Shown here: piece by piece, positions 8,258 to 15,957 of the stretch
Numbering within the stretch: position 1 is the stretch's first letter
How the letters are laid out: every line of letters begins with the position of its first letter
Assembly (NCBI GenBank): GCA_016787065.1
Contig: JAEUVD010000002.1
Coordinates: forward strand, 310,001 to 374,000
From: Chitinophagaceae bacterium
Lineage (GTDB): Bacteria; Bacteroidota; Bacteroidia; Chitinophagales; Chitinophagaceae
Direction: 5' to 3'
Length of the DNA: 64,000 bases
Program-made: the position numbers and the translations under genes
Notes under the pieces: generated by a model
The model's database searches: none
The model's input: only the letters and a program-made list of their open reading frames with translations
Told to the model about the DNA's origin: nothing

Positions 8258-9571
8258 CTATCTTCTAATGGTTAAGCGAGCGCGTAACATTTGCGTTTTT
8301 GTTTTAGCACAGATCAAATACTCACCACTAGGATAGGATGCAACGGAGATTGAATTATTATTCGCCGCCTCATATTGCTGTAGTCGTCCTAAAATATCAT
8401 AAACCCATATTTTCTCAAGCTTGTCGTTGCATGAAATAGTTAAAATTTGATTGGCTGGGTTAGGAAAAATTGTCCATTCGCTTTCGTCCATTTGAATTGC
8501 TTCTAAATATAATGGCGCTGTTATTGCTCTAAACGTAACTTGGTAATTGTTATTCACGTCCATCGTATTTCTAAATCCAACTTTTACACTTCCGCTGTCA
8601 GGTACAACATCTGTAATAAAATCCAAACTAAATAGTAATGTGTCGCCAGGTGCTAATAGAACATTAATACTATCATCATTTGGCGAATAGCATACATCCG
8701 CACAAAAAGCAGTAAGCCAATTCGTAGGCAAGTTCTTCTGTAGTTTTTTGATACCAATATCAACCGATGCATTTGAGGTGTTGATTAACTTAGCATAATC
8801 GTACAATATAGTTCCCGGAGCACCAACAACCATTTGATTAACTAATTGTAGTTGAAAATTTCCATTGGCTTGATTATTACATAACCCACTTGTGGTTCCT
8901 AATAAGGAATCAATAGAACAAAAAATATTATCCGGATTCTTATGAAACCACCCATGTTTAGCCACTATCTTTCCGGATGTATCTATGAGATAAGCATTAT
9001 TTGGAGCCGGCCCAAAGGTCGACCACCAAGCATTGCAAGGACCGTCGATAAAAACCGGAACAGGAACTGTAGTCCAAAAACTCATGGTATCTACCATGTG
9101 CTTTCGCTCGCCGTAAGTATGGGGTTGAGAAAATAGAATACCGGCGTTCGTGTTTTGTGTTCCTACATTCACATATCCAAAATATACTGAGGTATCCGTA
9201 GGATGAGCTTCCAGGGTGTAGATAACAAAAACCTGTAACTGACTTCCATACGTATTTACTATTTGATTTATAGTTGCAATTTTATCTCGAAAAACAGGAC
9301 AGGTTAAACTCCCTGCAATTAACAACACGGGTTTACCATTAGCTAGTTTTTGTGATAACACTAAGGAATCACCATTGCTATCATATAATTTGAAATCGTG
9401 TGCGTAGCTACCCGCTGTTAATCCACTTGTGTAAAAACTTCCAAGATACCATGGTATAGTGCATATCGAAGTTGAATCCGGAGGTAAGCTATTCAATCCA
9501 ATAAACGATTGCAACTGTGCTTGAGCCGACAGAAAAATGATACAAAGGCAATTTGCCAAAATGTATTTCAT
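8258..9571 (-). CDS. secreted iodothyronine-deiodinase-like (thioredoxin fold) protein with T9SS type A sorting domain
   Basis: From ATG 9571 the protein is 437 residues; an upstream TTG at 9586 adds five. A signal peptide ending SAQAQ is followed by a thioredoxin-like domain with the motif AGSLTCPVFR (active Cys about residue 91) and then VIYTLEAHPTD. These two motifs resemble those of the iodothyronine deiodinase family, where the first holds selenocysteine or cysteine and the second reads EEAHPSDGW. A beta-rich region follows, and the last 80 residues, from WTIFPNPANQILTI to YPSGEYLICAKT, are a sorting domain. The likely role is a secreted thiol redox protein; activity on iodinated compounds is not implied. 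Confidence 0.75.
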   Translation of the reverse strand: MKYILANCLCIIFLSAQAQLQSFIGLNSLPPDSTSICTIPWYLGSFYTSGLTAGSYAHDFKLYDSNGDSLVLSQKLANGKPVLLIAGSLTCPVFRDKIATINQIVNTYGSQLQVFVIYTLEAHPTDTSVYFGYVNVGTQNTNAGILFSQPHTYGERKHMVDTMSFWTTVPVPVFIDGPCNAWWSTFGPAPNNAYLIDTSGKIVAKHGWFHKNPDNIFCSIDSLLGTTSGLCNNQANGNFQLQLVNQMVVGAPGTILYDYAKLINTSNASVDIGIKKLQKNLPTNWLTAFCADVCYSPNDDSINVLLAPGDTLLFSLDFITDVVPDSGSVKVGFRNTMDVNNNYQVTFRAITAPLYLEAIQMDESEWTIFPNPANQILTISCNDKLEKIWVYDILGRLQQYEAANNNSISVASYPSGEYLICAKTKTQMLRARLTIRR

Positions 9572-9698
9572 GTTATAAATATACAAACATTCTTACCATG
9601 TAAATTTCTGTTTTCGTTTAAGCCTACCAGTTTTTTTGCGTCACTAGGAGCGCTTAGGTATAATTTTTAGAATATTGGTTACAAATTCATTCGTATTG

Positions 9699-10703
9699 CT
9701 ACAAATGGTTATTCAAATAAAAACCTAACGACAACTGATTGATGATACCAATCTCAGGGCTTTCCTCCGGATGGTACTGCAACTTCCCTCGCCATGACAA
9801 ACGAACATACTTTAATAACGTTAGGTGTATCACATTATTCAGATCTAAGGTGTAGAAACGAGGCTGCATTAATTTATTCATCGGACTGAAAAAATTACAA
9901 TAGCTCTCCCAATACCATCGCTTGCCCAATTGCTTCACGGGTATGGTTGTTGTAATAACAATCCCAAATTCACTTTTCTTTCGTTGTCCTTTGTTCAACC
10001 CTGAAATAGTTTCCATTTGCCTTGAATCAAAAATAGATTGTCTTTTTATTTTAGTAACCTTACTACTCCCTAATCCTAGGTGTAAACTCCCATCTGTTTT
10101 AAATTGATAACTTACACCACCGGAATACGTTATCGTACCCGGACTCATATAGGATTCATATAAATAACGTTCGGTTTCTCCGTTGCTTCCCTCCCGAATT
10201 TTTTTGGTATTGAATAACGTGGTTTGCGTATTACTTTGTAGTGATAGTTGAACCTGATTCTTCCAAATCGGGTATTGAATACTATTTTTAAGCGTAAATA
10301 GATCTTGTGTTTTAATGGTTATGCTATCGAAATAATGACGAAGACCATAGTCGTTAAACAAATAAAACTCCCAGGTGGTTTTAAACAATTTGAAGGTGCT
10401 CTTTACATCTAAATTATAGTAGAGGTAGGCATTATTGGGTTCCGAAAGATTGGTCAATTGATAATTATGTAATGCCGTAACGGTAGTATAGAAATCATAG
10501 TAAAGAATGAAATGATACGAATACTTTGCAATTTTGTTTGAATCTACTACAACTGGTTTGTTGATGGTTTGTGAATCAATGCCAAGTTGAGAAACCTGAA
10601 AGCATGACGGTAACCACGAATGACCAGTAGTTCTATTCTTACTGAATCCAATAGTGTTAAAGCTAAGAAACAAGATTACTCCTATGAAGGTTCTCCATAC
10701 CAT
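9699..10703 (-). CDS. putative outer-membrane beta-barrel protein, unknown function
   Basis: A 334-residue protein with an N-terminal hydrophobic export segment (MVWRTFIGVILFLSF). The rest alternates short aromatic-rich strands typical of a barrel, such as TTWEFYLFNDYGLRHYF, KNQVQLSLQSNTQTTLF, GSLHLGLGSSKVT and, near the end, KYVRLSWRGKLQYH. It closes with hydrophobic residues, as barrels often do. The pattern recalls DUF481/DUF3078-type proteins but I cannot place it in one. It lies one base behind the gene at 10705-11085, so the two are very probably cotranscribed and coupled. Confidence 0.62.
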   Translation of the reverse strand: MVWRTFIGVILFLSFNTIGFSKNRTTGHSWLPSCFQVSQLGIDSQTINKPVVVDSNKIAKYSYHFILYYDFYTTVTALHNYQLTNLSEPNNAYLYYNLDVKSTFKLFKTTWEFYLFNDYGLRHYFDSITIKTQDLFTLKNSIQYPIWKNQVQLSLQSNTQTTLFNTKKIREGSNGETERYLYESYMSPGTITYSGGVSYQFKTDGSLHLGLGSSKVTKIKRQSIFDSRQMETISGLNKGQRKKSEFGIVITTTIPVKQLGKRWYWESYCNFFSPMNKLMQPRFYTLDLNNVIHLTLLKYVRLSWRGKLQYHPEESPEIGIINQLSLGFYLNNHL

Positions 10704-10704
10704 G

Positions 10705-11085
10705 TTAGTGCAGTTTAATATAAAAGCACTTATTCTTAAACACCAACAAACAGGGGCCTGATTTTAATTCTAAATTCCGTGGTAGTTTAAGGTATGTTCT
10801 ATCTTCTTCCGAAAGTTGAAAAGGTTCCGATAGCTGTATCTCTCGCTTACCAGTTAACAATTTTTCTAAAGCAGGGCGTTTTTTAATTTCCTCACTTGTA
10901 ACTTGAATCCACAATCCCAACATGCCGGACTCATTATATAGGAGGGTATAGGTAAAATTGCATGAACCACACCTTGTTCCGAAGCGTTGACAATCACGAT
11001 CAAGTAGTGCGCCGTTTTTCTCCTTCCTGCTGGCATAAGTGCAGATGGTAGTAAGTAAAACCAGAAGCAAAAAAATAGGTTTCAT
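10705..11085 (-). CDS. small secreted cysteine-containing protein, unknown function
   Basis: A 126-residue protein with a signal peptide (MKPIFLLLVLLTTICTYAS). Five cysteines remain in the mature part, three of them in DCQRFGTRCGSCNF and two near the C-terminus (GPCLLVFKNKCFYI). This suggests disulfide bonds in the periplasm or outside the cell. I recognise no family. It is the upstream partner of the putative barrel gene, one base away, so the two products may act together. Confidence 0.6.
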   Translation of the reverse strand: MKPIFLLLVLLTTICTYASRKEKNGALLDRDCQRFGTRCGSCNFTYTLLYNESGMLGLWIQVTSEEIKKRPALEKLLTGKREIQLSEPFQLSEEDRTYLKLPRNLELKSGPCLLVFKNKCFYIKLH

Positions 11086-11172
11086 AAAAATGTTGCTTTT
11101 AGTGTTATAAATAGTTTAAATAAAAGAAAGGGCAATAACCTGTTTATTTATTTTGGGATTTAATTGCCTTGC

Positions 11173-11691
11173 CTAATTTTTAAGAATTTCAAGAATTTCG
11201 TGTCGGTCTAAATAGCCATATTTATGTACCTCACCAGAATTAGTAAAAATGATGGTATAAGGAACGCCGATTTCATGTTCACGACAATCCTCACAAATAT
11301 CATTTCTGAACTGAAAACCCTTTACACGATCATCTAACCATTTCTCCCGATATATTTTCCTATCGATTAAATACACTTGGTTAATATTAGTGCCCGAATG
11401 TTTTACAAGTTGTTGTGTTAGTTTAGCATGCTTCTCTCTCGAACTACAACATAGTATTATATTGGTGTTGGTTACATGATTGCTTTCTATGAATTTAATT
11501 CTCTCGAACATTGATGTTGTTCCAATACATTTATTGGTAAAAATGCAAACCATGTGGTATTTGTATTCTGTTTTGGATTTGATTTCCTTGAACAAAATTT
11601 CCTTGTTGATTTTCTTAATTGATATTTCTTGTGCAAAAAGAATTTGAGAAGAGAAAAGAAAGAGAAATAGGATTGAGGGTATTATTTTCAT
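11173..11691 (-). CDS. secreted thioredoxin-like protein
   Basis: A 172-residue protein with signal peptide ending SQILFAQ. The order of elements fits a thioredoxin fold: strand and active-site loop YHMVCIFTNKCIGTTSMF, a helix, a second strand NTNIILCCSS, and a cis-proline motif GVPYTIIFTNSGEVHKYGYL. The active loop has one Cys where thioredoxins have CxxC (TNKCIGT), so it is unlikely to be an ordinary disulfide reductase. A second pair, DICEDC, lies before the cis-proline strand. It stands in a group of secreted proteins on the same strand. The substrate is unknown. Confidence 0.6.
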   Translation of the reverse strand: MKIIPSILFLFLFSSQILFAQEISIKKINKEILFKEIKSKTEYKYHMVCIFTNKCIGTTSMFERIKFIESNHVTNTNIILCCSSREKHAKLTQQLVKHSGTNINQVYLIDRKIYREKWLDDRVKGFQFRNDICEDCREHEIGVPYTIIFTNSGEVHKYGYLDRHEILEILKN

Positions 11692-11879
11692 AAAAACGAT
11701 TATTTACTAAAAGAGGTCATACATAAATTAAGGTCATGCTGCTTGTCGAAATCCATGCAGTATCAATTCTATGTAGACTGGTTGTTTAACTCTTTGAACA
11801 TACTGAAATGAAAAGATCATAGTCCCTTATCACATATTTCTTTTGGATTGTAAAGATCAAAATAATGTATTTCTATAAA

Positions 11880-12452
11880 TTACATCGGATCAAGGTTAAG
11901 TCCAATTACTAAAATATTCTTATTGTTTTTTTTAAATTCCGGTATCATTTTGGTTACTATTTCAGTTCTTTTTCTCATTAAACTAAATTGATTATATGCA
12001 GTAGCCCAACCAATTACTATTTTATATGAGTGGTCAAATTTATCTCTATGAAATTCTTCCCTTTTGTTTATTACTCTTTGACTGCTTAAAAAATCATTGA
12101 AGTTACATTTATAATATTTCGTATCTTCTAATGACTTGAAGCTAATCGAATCTTTCAAAAAATTCATTGCGTCAATTTCACAATTAACCCCTTCGGATAT
12201 TTTTAAGAGATTACCAATACTATCATAGATGTTAACAAACTGAACGCCATTCATACAATATTCAGGAATACGATTTATAGTTGAGTTATCTGAGGGTCTG
12301 ATAACAAAATCAAATTGTAATTCATTGTCCAATACATATTTCGTAATTTCTTCGTCTGTTTTTACTTCCACCTTAATTGTCCTCTTCATTAAAATGCATG
12401 AGCTTTGAATCATTACAAAGAGAATCAATAGATTTAATTGTTTTATCTGCAT
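11880..12452 (-). CDS. putative lipoprotein, unknown function
   Basis: A 190-residue protein whose N-terminus, LLILFVMIQSSCILMKRT, has a hydrophobic segment followed by a lipobox-like SSC at about residue 19, so it is probably lipid-anchored. The remainder is mixed alpha/beta with no motif I recognise; NKREEFHRDKFDHSYKIVIG and IPEFKKNNKNILVIGLNLDP are its most regular parts. A perfect hairpin separates it from the upstream gene, so it should have its own promoter. Confidence 0.55.
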   Translation of the reverse strand: MQIKQLNLLILFVMIQSSCILMKRTIKVEVKTDEEITKYVLDNELQFDFVIRPSDNSTINRIPEYCMNGVQFVNIYDSIGNLLKISEGVNCEIDAMNFLKDSISFKSLEDTKYYKCNFNDFLSSQRVINKREEFHRDKFDHSYKIVIGWATAYNQFSLMRKRTEIVTKMIPEFKKNNKNILVIGLNLDPM

Positions 12453-12465
12453 AAGAATTGATATT

Positions 12466-12496
12466 AAAGGGTTGAGAAGTTATTTCTCAACCCTTT
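12466..12496 (-). terminator. perfect 13-bp hairpin, probable terminator of the 12502-12948 gene
   Basis: Arms AAAGGGTTGAGAA (12466-12478) and TTCTCAACCCTTT (12484-12496) are exact reverse complements around a five-base loop. The hairpin begins six bases after the stop of the minus-strand gene ending at 12502. On that strand the 3' arm itself ends in TTT, but no long T-run follows. Confidence 0.7.
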
Positions 12497-12501
12497 ACTT
12501 T

Positions 12502-12948
12502 TTACTTGTTTAATTGAATTAAAAAATACCTATCGGATCTCGTAACGGTGTATTTTCCTGCTTTGAAAATGTTTGATCCCTTGTATCCTAATTTTAACAA
12601 AACTTCGGAAGGAATTGATTCCTCCGAATCCAGATCAAATGATCCTTTCATTAAGGTTTGATACTTTACTTCATCTTGAGCCTTTATTCTATCCACGTTT
12701 ATGGCCATAGAAATATTGCCTTCAGAATCAACAACCAGACCATGATTCCCACTTAAAATCATACCGTCTTTCACTGGTCCTACATTCCACGTTTTATTCT
12801 TCAAACAAATCCAAAACCCGTCACAACTTTTTCTAGGACGTCCAATATAAACATCAGCTCCTACCTCAATATGACCAACTGGCGTCCCGGCGAACACTTC
12901 CGGTAACATCATCACACTCATCACCATCATCAAAAAAATCTTTTTCAT
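12502..12948 (-). CDS. small secreted protein, unknown function
   Basis: A 148-residue protein with a clear signal peptide, MKKIFLMMVMSVMMLPEVFA. The mature part has two cysteines close together (SCDGFWICLKN), a region GNHGLVVDSEGNISMAIN and a C-terminal strand pair, KAGKYTVTRSDRYFLIQL. I know no family with this pattern. It is followed by its own hairpin terminator and precedes the lipoprotein gene on the same strand. It reads as a real gene because of the signal peptide and the terminator. Confidence 0.58.
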   Translation of the reverse strand: MKKIFLMMVMSVMMLPEVFAGTPVGHIEVGADVYIGRPRKSCDGFWICLKNKTWNVGPVKDGMILSGNHGLVVDSEGNISMAINVDRIKAQDEVKYQTLMKGSFDLDSEESIPSEVLLKLGYKGSNIFKAGKYTVTRSDRYFLIQLNK

Positions 12949-13319
12949 AATAATTTCGGTTTATCCAGAGCCGATATGGTTTCGTAAATAAATTAGCCCT
13001 TACTCTAGTATACGCCTTTTCAGGATTCTGCTCGCTTTCGAATGTTTTTAGTAGCACTAACGTTACGAATTCAGGTCGGGTTTGTATTGTTTTCATGAAA
13101 CCCCCTGCAGGTTTTAGTAAGCGTACTGTTTTAGTAGATGCGCATCTTGCTCGTTTTCTAAAAGCAATACAAACTTAATTCCCATCCTCCGTTTCCACCA
13201 AATTTTCTCAGGAATATTTTATTCCTGTTTCGTTTTCGTAAACCGCATAAAAACAGAATTTTCACAAGCCCTTTCCCCGCATCGTAACATACTTTCATCG
13301 GGAAGATTACCTTTGCGCC
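12949..13319. other. divergent intergenic region (371 bases)
   Basis: This stretch separates the minus-strand secreted protein gene from purF. It should hold both promoters. I see the purF promoter element at its right end (separate entry) and no RNA gene, repeat or convincing ORF. A 76-codon minus-strand frame at 12866-13096 overlaps the start of the neighbouring gene out of frame and looks accidental. Confidence 0.5.
13308..13315 (+). promoter_or_regulatory. TAnnTTTG promoter element (TACCTTTG) directly before purF
   Basis: TACCTTTG matches the Bacteroidota -7 consensus exactly and lies four bases before the ATG at 13320. Transcription would begin at or within a base or two of the start codon, so the mRNA would be leaderless or nearly so. 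I see no clear TTG at the -33 distance, which weakens the case. Confidence 0.45.
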
Positions 13320-15170
13320 ATGTCCGACGAAATCAAGCACGAATGTGGTATCGCCTTCCTGCGTTTGCGTAAACCACTTGCTTACTACCACCAAAAATTC
13401 GGTACCGCTTTTTACGGCCTCAATAAGTTATACCTTCTGATGGAGAAACAACATAATCGCGGACAAGACGGTGCCGGTATTGCTACCGTAAAACTGAATG
13501 TGAGTCATGGCAACCCTTTCATGCAACGTATTCGTAGTAACGTACAACAAAGTATCGCCGATATTTTTGCTAAAGTTCAGCAAGAACTTGAAACCCTCGA
13601 AAAACTGCTTCCCGATATTCAAAACCATCCCGACCTCCTAAAAGGTAACCTTGGCTATATGGGTGAGGTCATGTTAGGTCACCTTCGCTATGGTACTCAA
13701 GGTCGAAACAACATCGAGTATTGTCACCCCTTCATTAAAGCCGATATTCAACCCCATCGAAACCTCTGTCTTGCCGGAAATTTTAATCTCGTAAATACAC
13801 GCGAACTATTTCATACTATTCACAAAGATGAACTGGCTAACCTCAAAATGGATAGCGACCTTGCCGCGATGATGGAGGTAATTCATCATTTCTTAAAGGA
13901 AGAAGAAATCAAAGAAGGGGATTCTCTAAACTGGACACGCATTCTAACCGAAGCTTGTAAACTCTTCGACGGGGGTTTTGTGGTAGAAGGTATTTGTGGC
14001 AATGGAGATGCTTTTGTAATGCGCGATAAACACGGCATTCGCCCAGCTTACTACTACATTTCCGATGAGGTAATTAGCGTTGCCTCCGAACGACCTGCCC
14101 TCATGACGGCGTTTAAACTTTCGGCCAATGATGTGCAAGAATTACCCGCCGGCCATGCCCTTATTGTTTCCAATAATGGCGATTACAAATTAGAACGCAT
14201 AGCTGAAGAAGCTGAAAAAAAATCCTGTTCTTTCGAACGTATTTATTTCTCTCGCGGTAGCGACCTCGATATTTATAATGAACGGAAACAACTTGGTCGA
14301 CTTCTTTCTGAAAAAGTACTTAAAACAATTCAGTACGATTTAAAGAATACCATCTTTTCGTTCATTCCGAATACCGCCGAAACTGCCTTTTACGGTTTAA
14401 TTAAAGGTGCCGAAAAATACCTCAACGAAATTAAAATTGCCCGTATTCAAAGTTGGGATAAAAATTACGATGAGGAGAAGCTTCGCGAAATGATTGAACG
14501 ACGGGTTCGAATAGAAAAAATCGCCATCAAGGATGTAAAAATGCGCACCTTTATTACCGCCGAAAGTGCCCGTAACGAAATGGTACAACACGTGTACGAC
14601 ATTACATACGGTACCGTGCGTAGAGGCATTGATAGTTTGGTAATTATTGATGATAGTATTGTTCGCGGTACTACCCTGCGCGAAAGTATTATTCGTATGC
14701 TCGACCGCCTTGGCCCACGAAAAATTATTATCGTTAGTAGCGCTCCTCAAATTCGTTACCCCGATTGTTACGGTATTGATATGAGTAAGATGGGCGATTT
14801 TATTGCCTTTCAAGCTGCTGTTGAATTATTAAAGGCTTCGAATCAAAAACATGTTCTACTCGATGTATATGCTGAATGCCAGGCTGCTGAGAAGTCCGGG
14901 AAACTGCAATCACGCAATTTTGTAAAAACTATTTACAAACAATTTTCTGCCGATGATATATCTGCCCAGATTGCTAAAATGCTTCGCGCCGAAGATATCG
15001 AAGCAGAAGTTGATATCATTTTTCAAAGTATCGAAAATCTTCACGAGGCTTGTCCGAATAACCGTGGCGATTGGTATTTCAGCGGCGATTATCCAACACC
15101 GGGTGGTAATGAAGTGGTGAACAAAGCCTTTATGAATTATATGGAAGGAAAAGATGCGCGTGGTTATTAA
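13320..15170 (+). CDS. purF: amidophosphoribosyltransferase, long Bacteroidota form
   Basis: This 616-residue enzyme catalyses the first step of de novo purine synthesis, using glutamine and PRPP to form phosphoribosylamine. The glutaminase nucleophile is Cys9 (HECGIAFLR), which implies removal of an eight-residue propeptide. KQHNRGQDGAGIAT and GHLRYGTQG are further glutaminase motifs. The PRPP loop is IIDDSIVRGTT, with Asp444 and Asp445. The protein is over 100 residues longer than the usual 470-510; the extra length is spread through the phosphoribosyltransferase half and the C-terminus. Many Bacteroidota carry this long form, sometimes beside a standard PurF, so whether this is the main enzyme cannot be settled here. 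Confidence 0.88.
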   Translation: MSDEIKHECGIAFLRLRKPLAYYHQKFGTAFYGLNKLYLLMEKQHNRGQDGAGIATVKLNVSHGNPFMQRIRSNVQQSIADIFAKVQQELETLEKLLPDIQNHPDLLKGNLGYMGEVMLGHLRYGTQGRNNIEYCHPFIKADIQPHRNLCLAGNFNLVNTRELFHTIHKDELANLKMDSDLAAMMEVIHHFLKEEEIKEGDSLNWTRILTEACKLFDGGFVVEGICGNGDAFVMRDKHGIRPAYYYISDEVISVASERPALMTAFKLSANDVQELPAGHALIVSNNGDYKLERIAEEAEKKSCSFERIYFSRGSDLDIYNERKQLGRLLSEKVLKTIQYDLKNTIFSFIPNTAETAFYGLIKGAEKYLNEIKIARIQSWDKNYDEEKLREMIERRVRIEKIAIKDVKMRTFITAESARNEMVQHVYDITYGTVRRGIDSLVIIDDSIVRGTTLRESIIRMLDRLGPRKIIIVSSAPQIRYPDCYGIDMSKMGDFIAFQAAVELLKASNQKHVLLDVYAECQAAEKSGKLQSRNFVKTIYKQFSADDISAQIAKMLRAEDIEAEVDIIFQSIENLHEACPNNRGDWYFSGDYPTPGGNEVVNKAFMNYMEGKDARGY

Positions 15171-15721
15171 TTCCTTTTTAGTTGTGACGCATTCTCTTGA
15201 TGGTGGAGAATTTTTTGCATTAACTGAAGTTGTTGTGCCTGACTTTCAAAAAGTAATTTGAATTGTTCCTGAATGAGTAAATCCATTTTGCCATGAAGGG
15301 CCTGTATTTCCAGTTCGGCTTTTAGGTTAATCAGGTAGTCGTTTTCACTACGCTTTCGATCTTTTTCTTCTTGCCTATTCTGACTCATCATGATAACAGG
15401 AGCTTGTAAAGCTGCAATACAACTCAGAATTAGATTCATGAGAATAAAGGGATATGGATCGAATTTATTACTTAAAACTACGGAGTTGAGTATAATCCAG
15501 ATAACCAGTACCAGGAAGAAACTAATAATGAAAGACCAGCTTCCGCCAAAACGAGCCACTTTATCGGAAATCATTTCTCCGCGACTCAGTATTTCCTTGG
15601 GTGGATGTTGCAGGTTATCCGTCATTAATTCTTCTTTACGCATCGTTTCCTGAACAATAGTTCGCAACTTTTCGAGTTGCTCATGTTGCGATTGCATGAG
15701 GTGTTTAAGTTCCTGTTTCAT
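15167..15721 (-). CDS. DUF1003 family membrane protein
   Basis: A 184-residue protein. The motif DKVARFGGSWSFIISFF starts the first of two membrane helices, and LMNLILSCIAALQAPVIMMS is the second; together they are the DUF1003 signature. EKDRKRSENDYLINLKAELE then leads into a cytoplasmic coiled coil that includes HGKMDLLIQEQ. An amphipathic N-terminal helix (residues 1-40) precedes the domain. Function is unknown in the family. Its last four bases overlap the end of the convergent purF gene. Confidence 0.85.
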   Translation of the reverse strand: MKQELKHLMQSQHEQLEKLRTIVQETMRKEELMTDNLQHPPKEILSRGEMISDKVARFGGSWSFIISFFLVLVIWIILNSVVLSNKFDPYPFILMNLILSCIAALQAPVIMMSQNRQEEKDRKRSENDYLINLKAELEIQALHGKMDLLIQEQFKLLFESQAQQLQLMQKILHHQENASQLKRN

Positions 15722-15957
15722 TTCTTAAAAATACGCCTTTTGATGGAGAGTAAGCTTCTTGGCGCTGTGTTACTCAGGTACAGTAAACCCTGAACCAAAA
15801 AGTTTTCCCTTTGTGTCAAGTACATTTACGCACTTCCTTCATGTGAAAAATTTATCTCCTCACCGTTTTTCTTCTCCAACCACCAAGTACCTTATAACAG
15901 TCTATTAAGAAATAGTTAAGTTTTTTCCTATCTTTAAAGCGTAAACGGGTTACCATT

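Noticed and set aside
12866-13096. 76-codon minus-strand frame
   Set aside because: It overlaps the start of the secreted protein gene out of frame, has no signal or domain, and its end is a mirror of that gene's signal peptide region.
14397-14813. 138-codon frame antisense to purF
   Set aside because: It lies fully inside a well-supported gene and has low-complexity Asn/Thr content typical of antisense frames.
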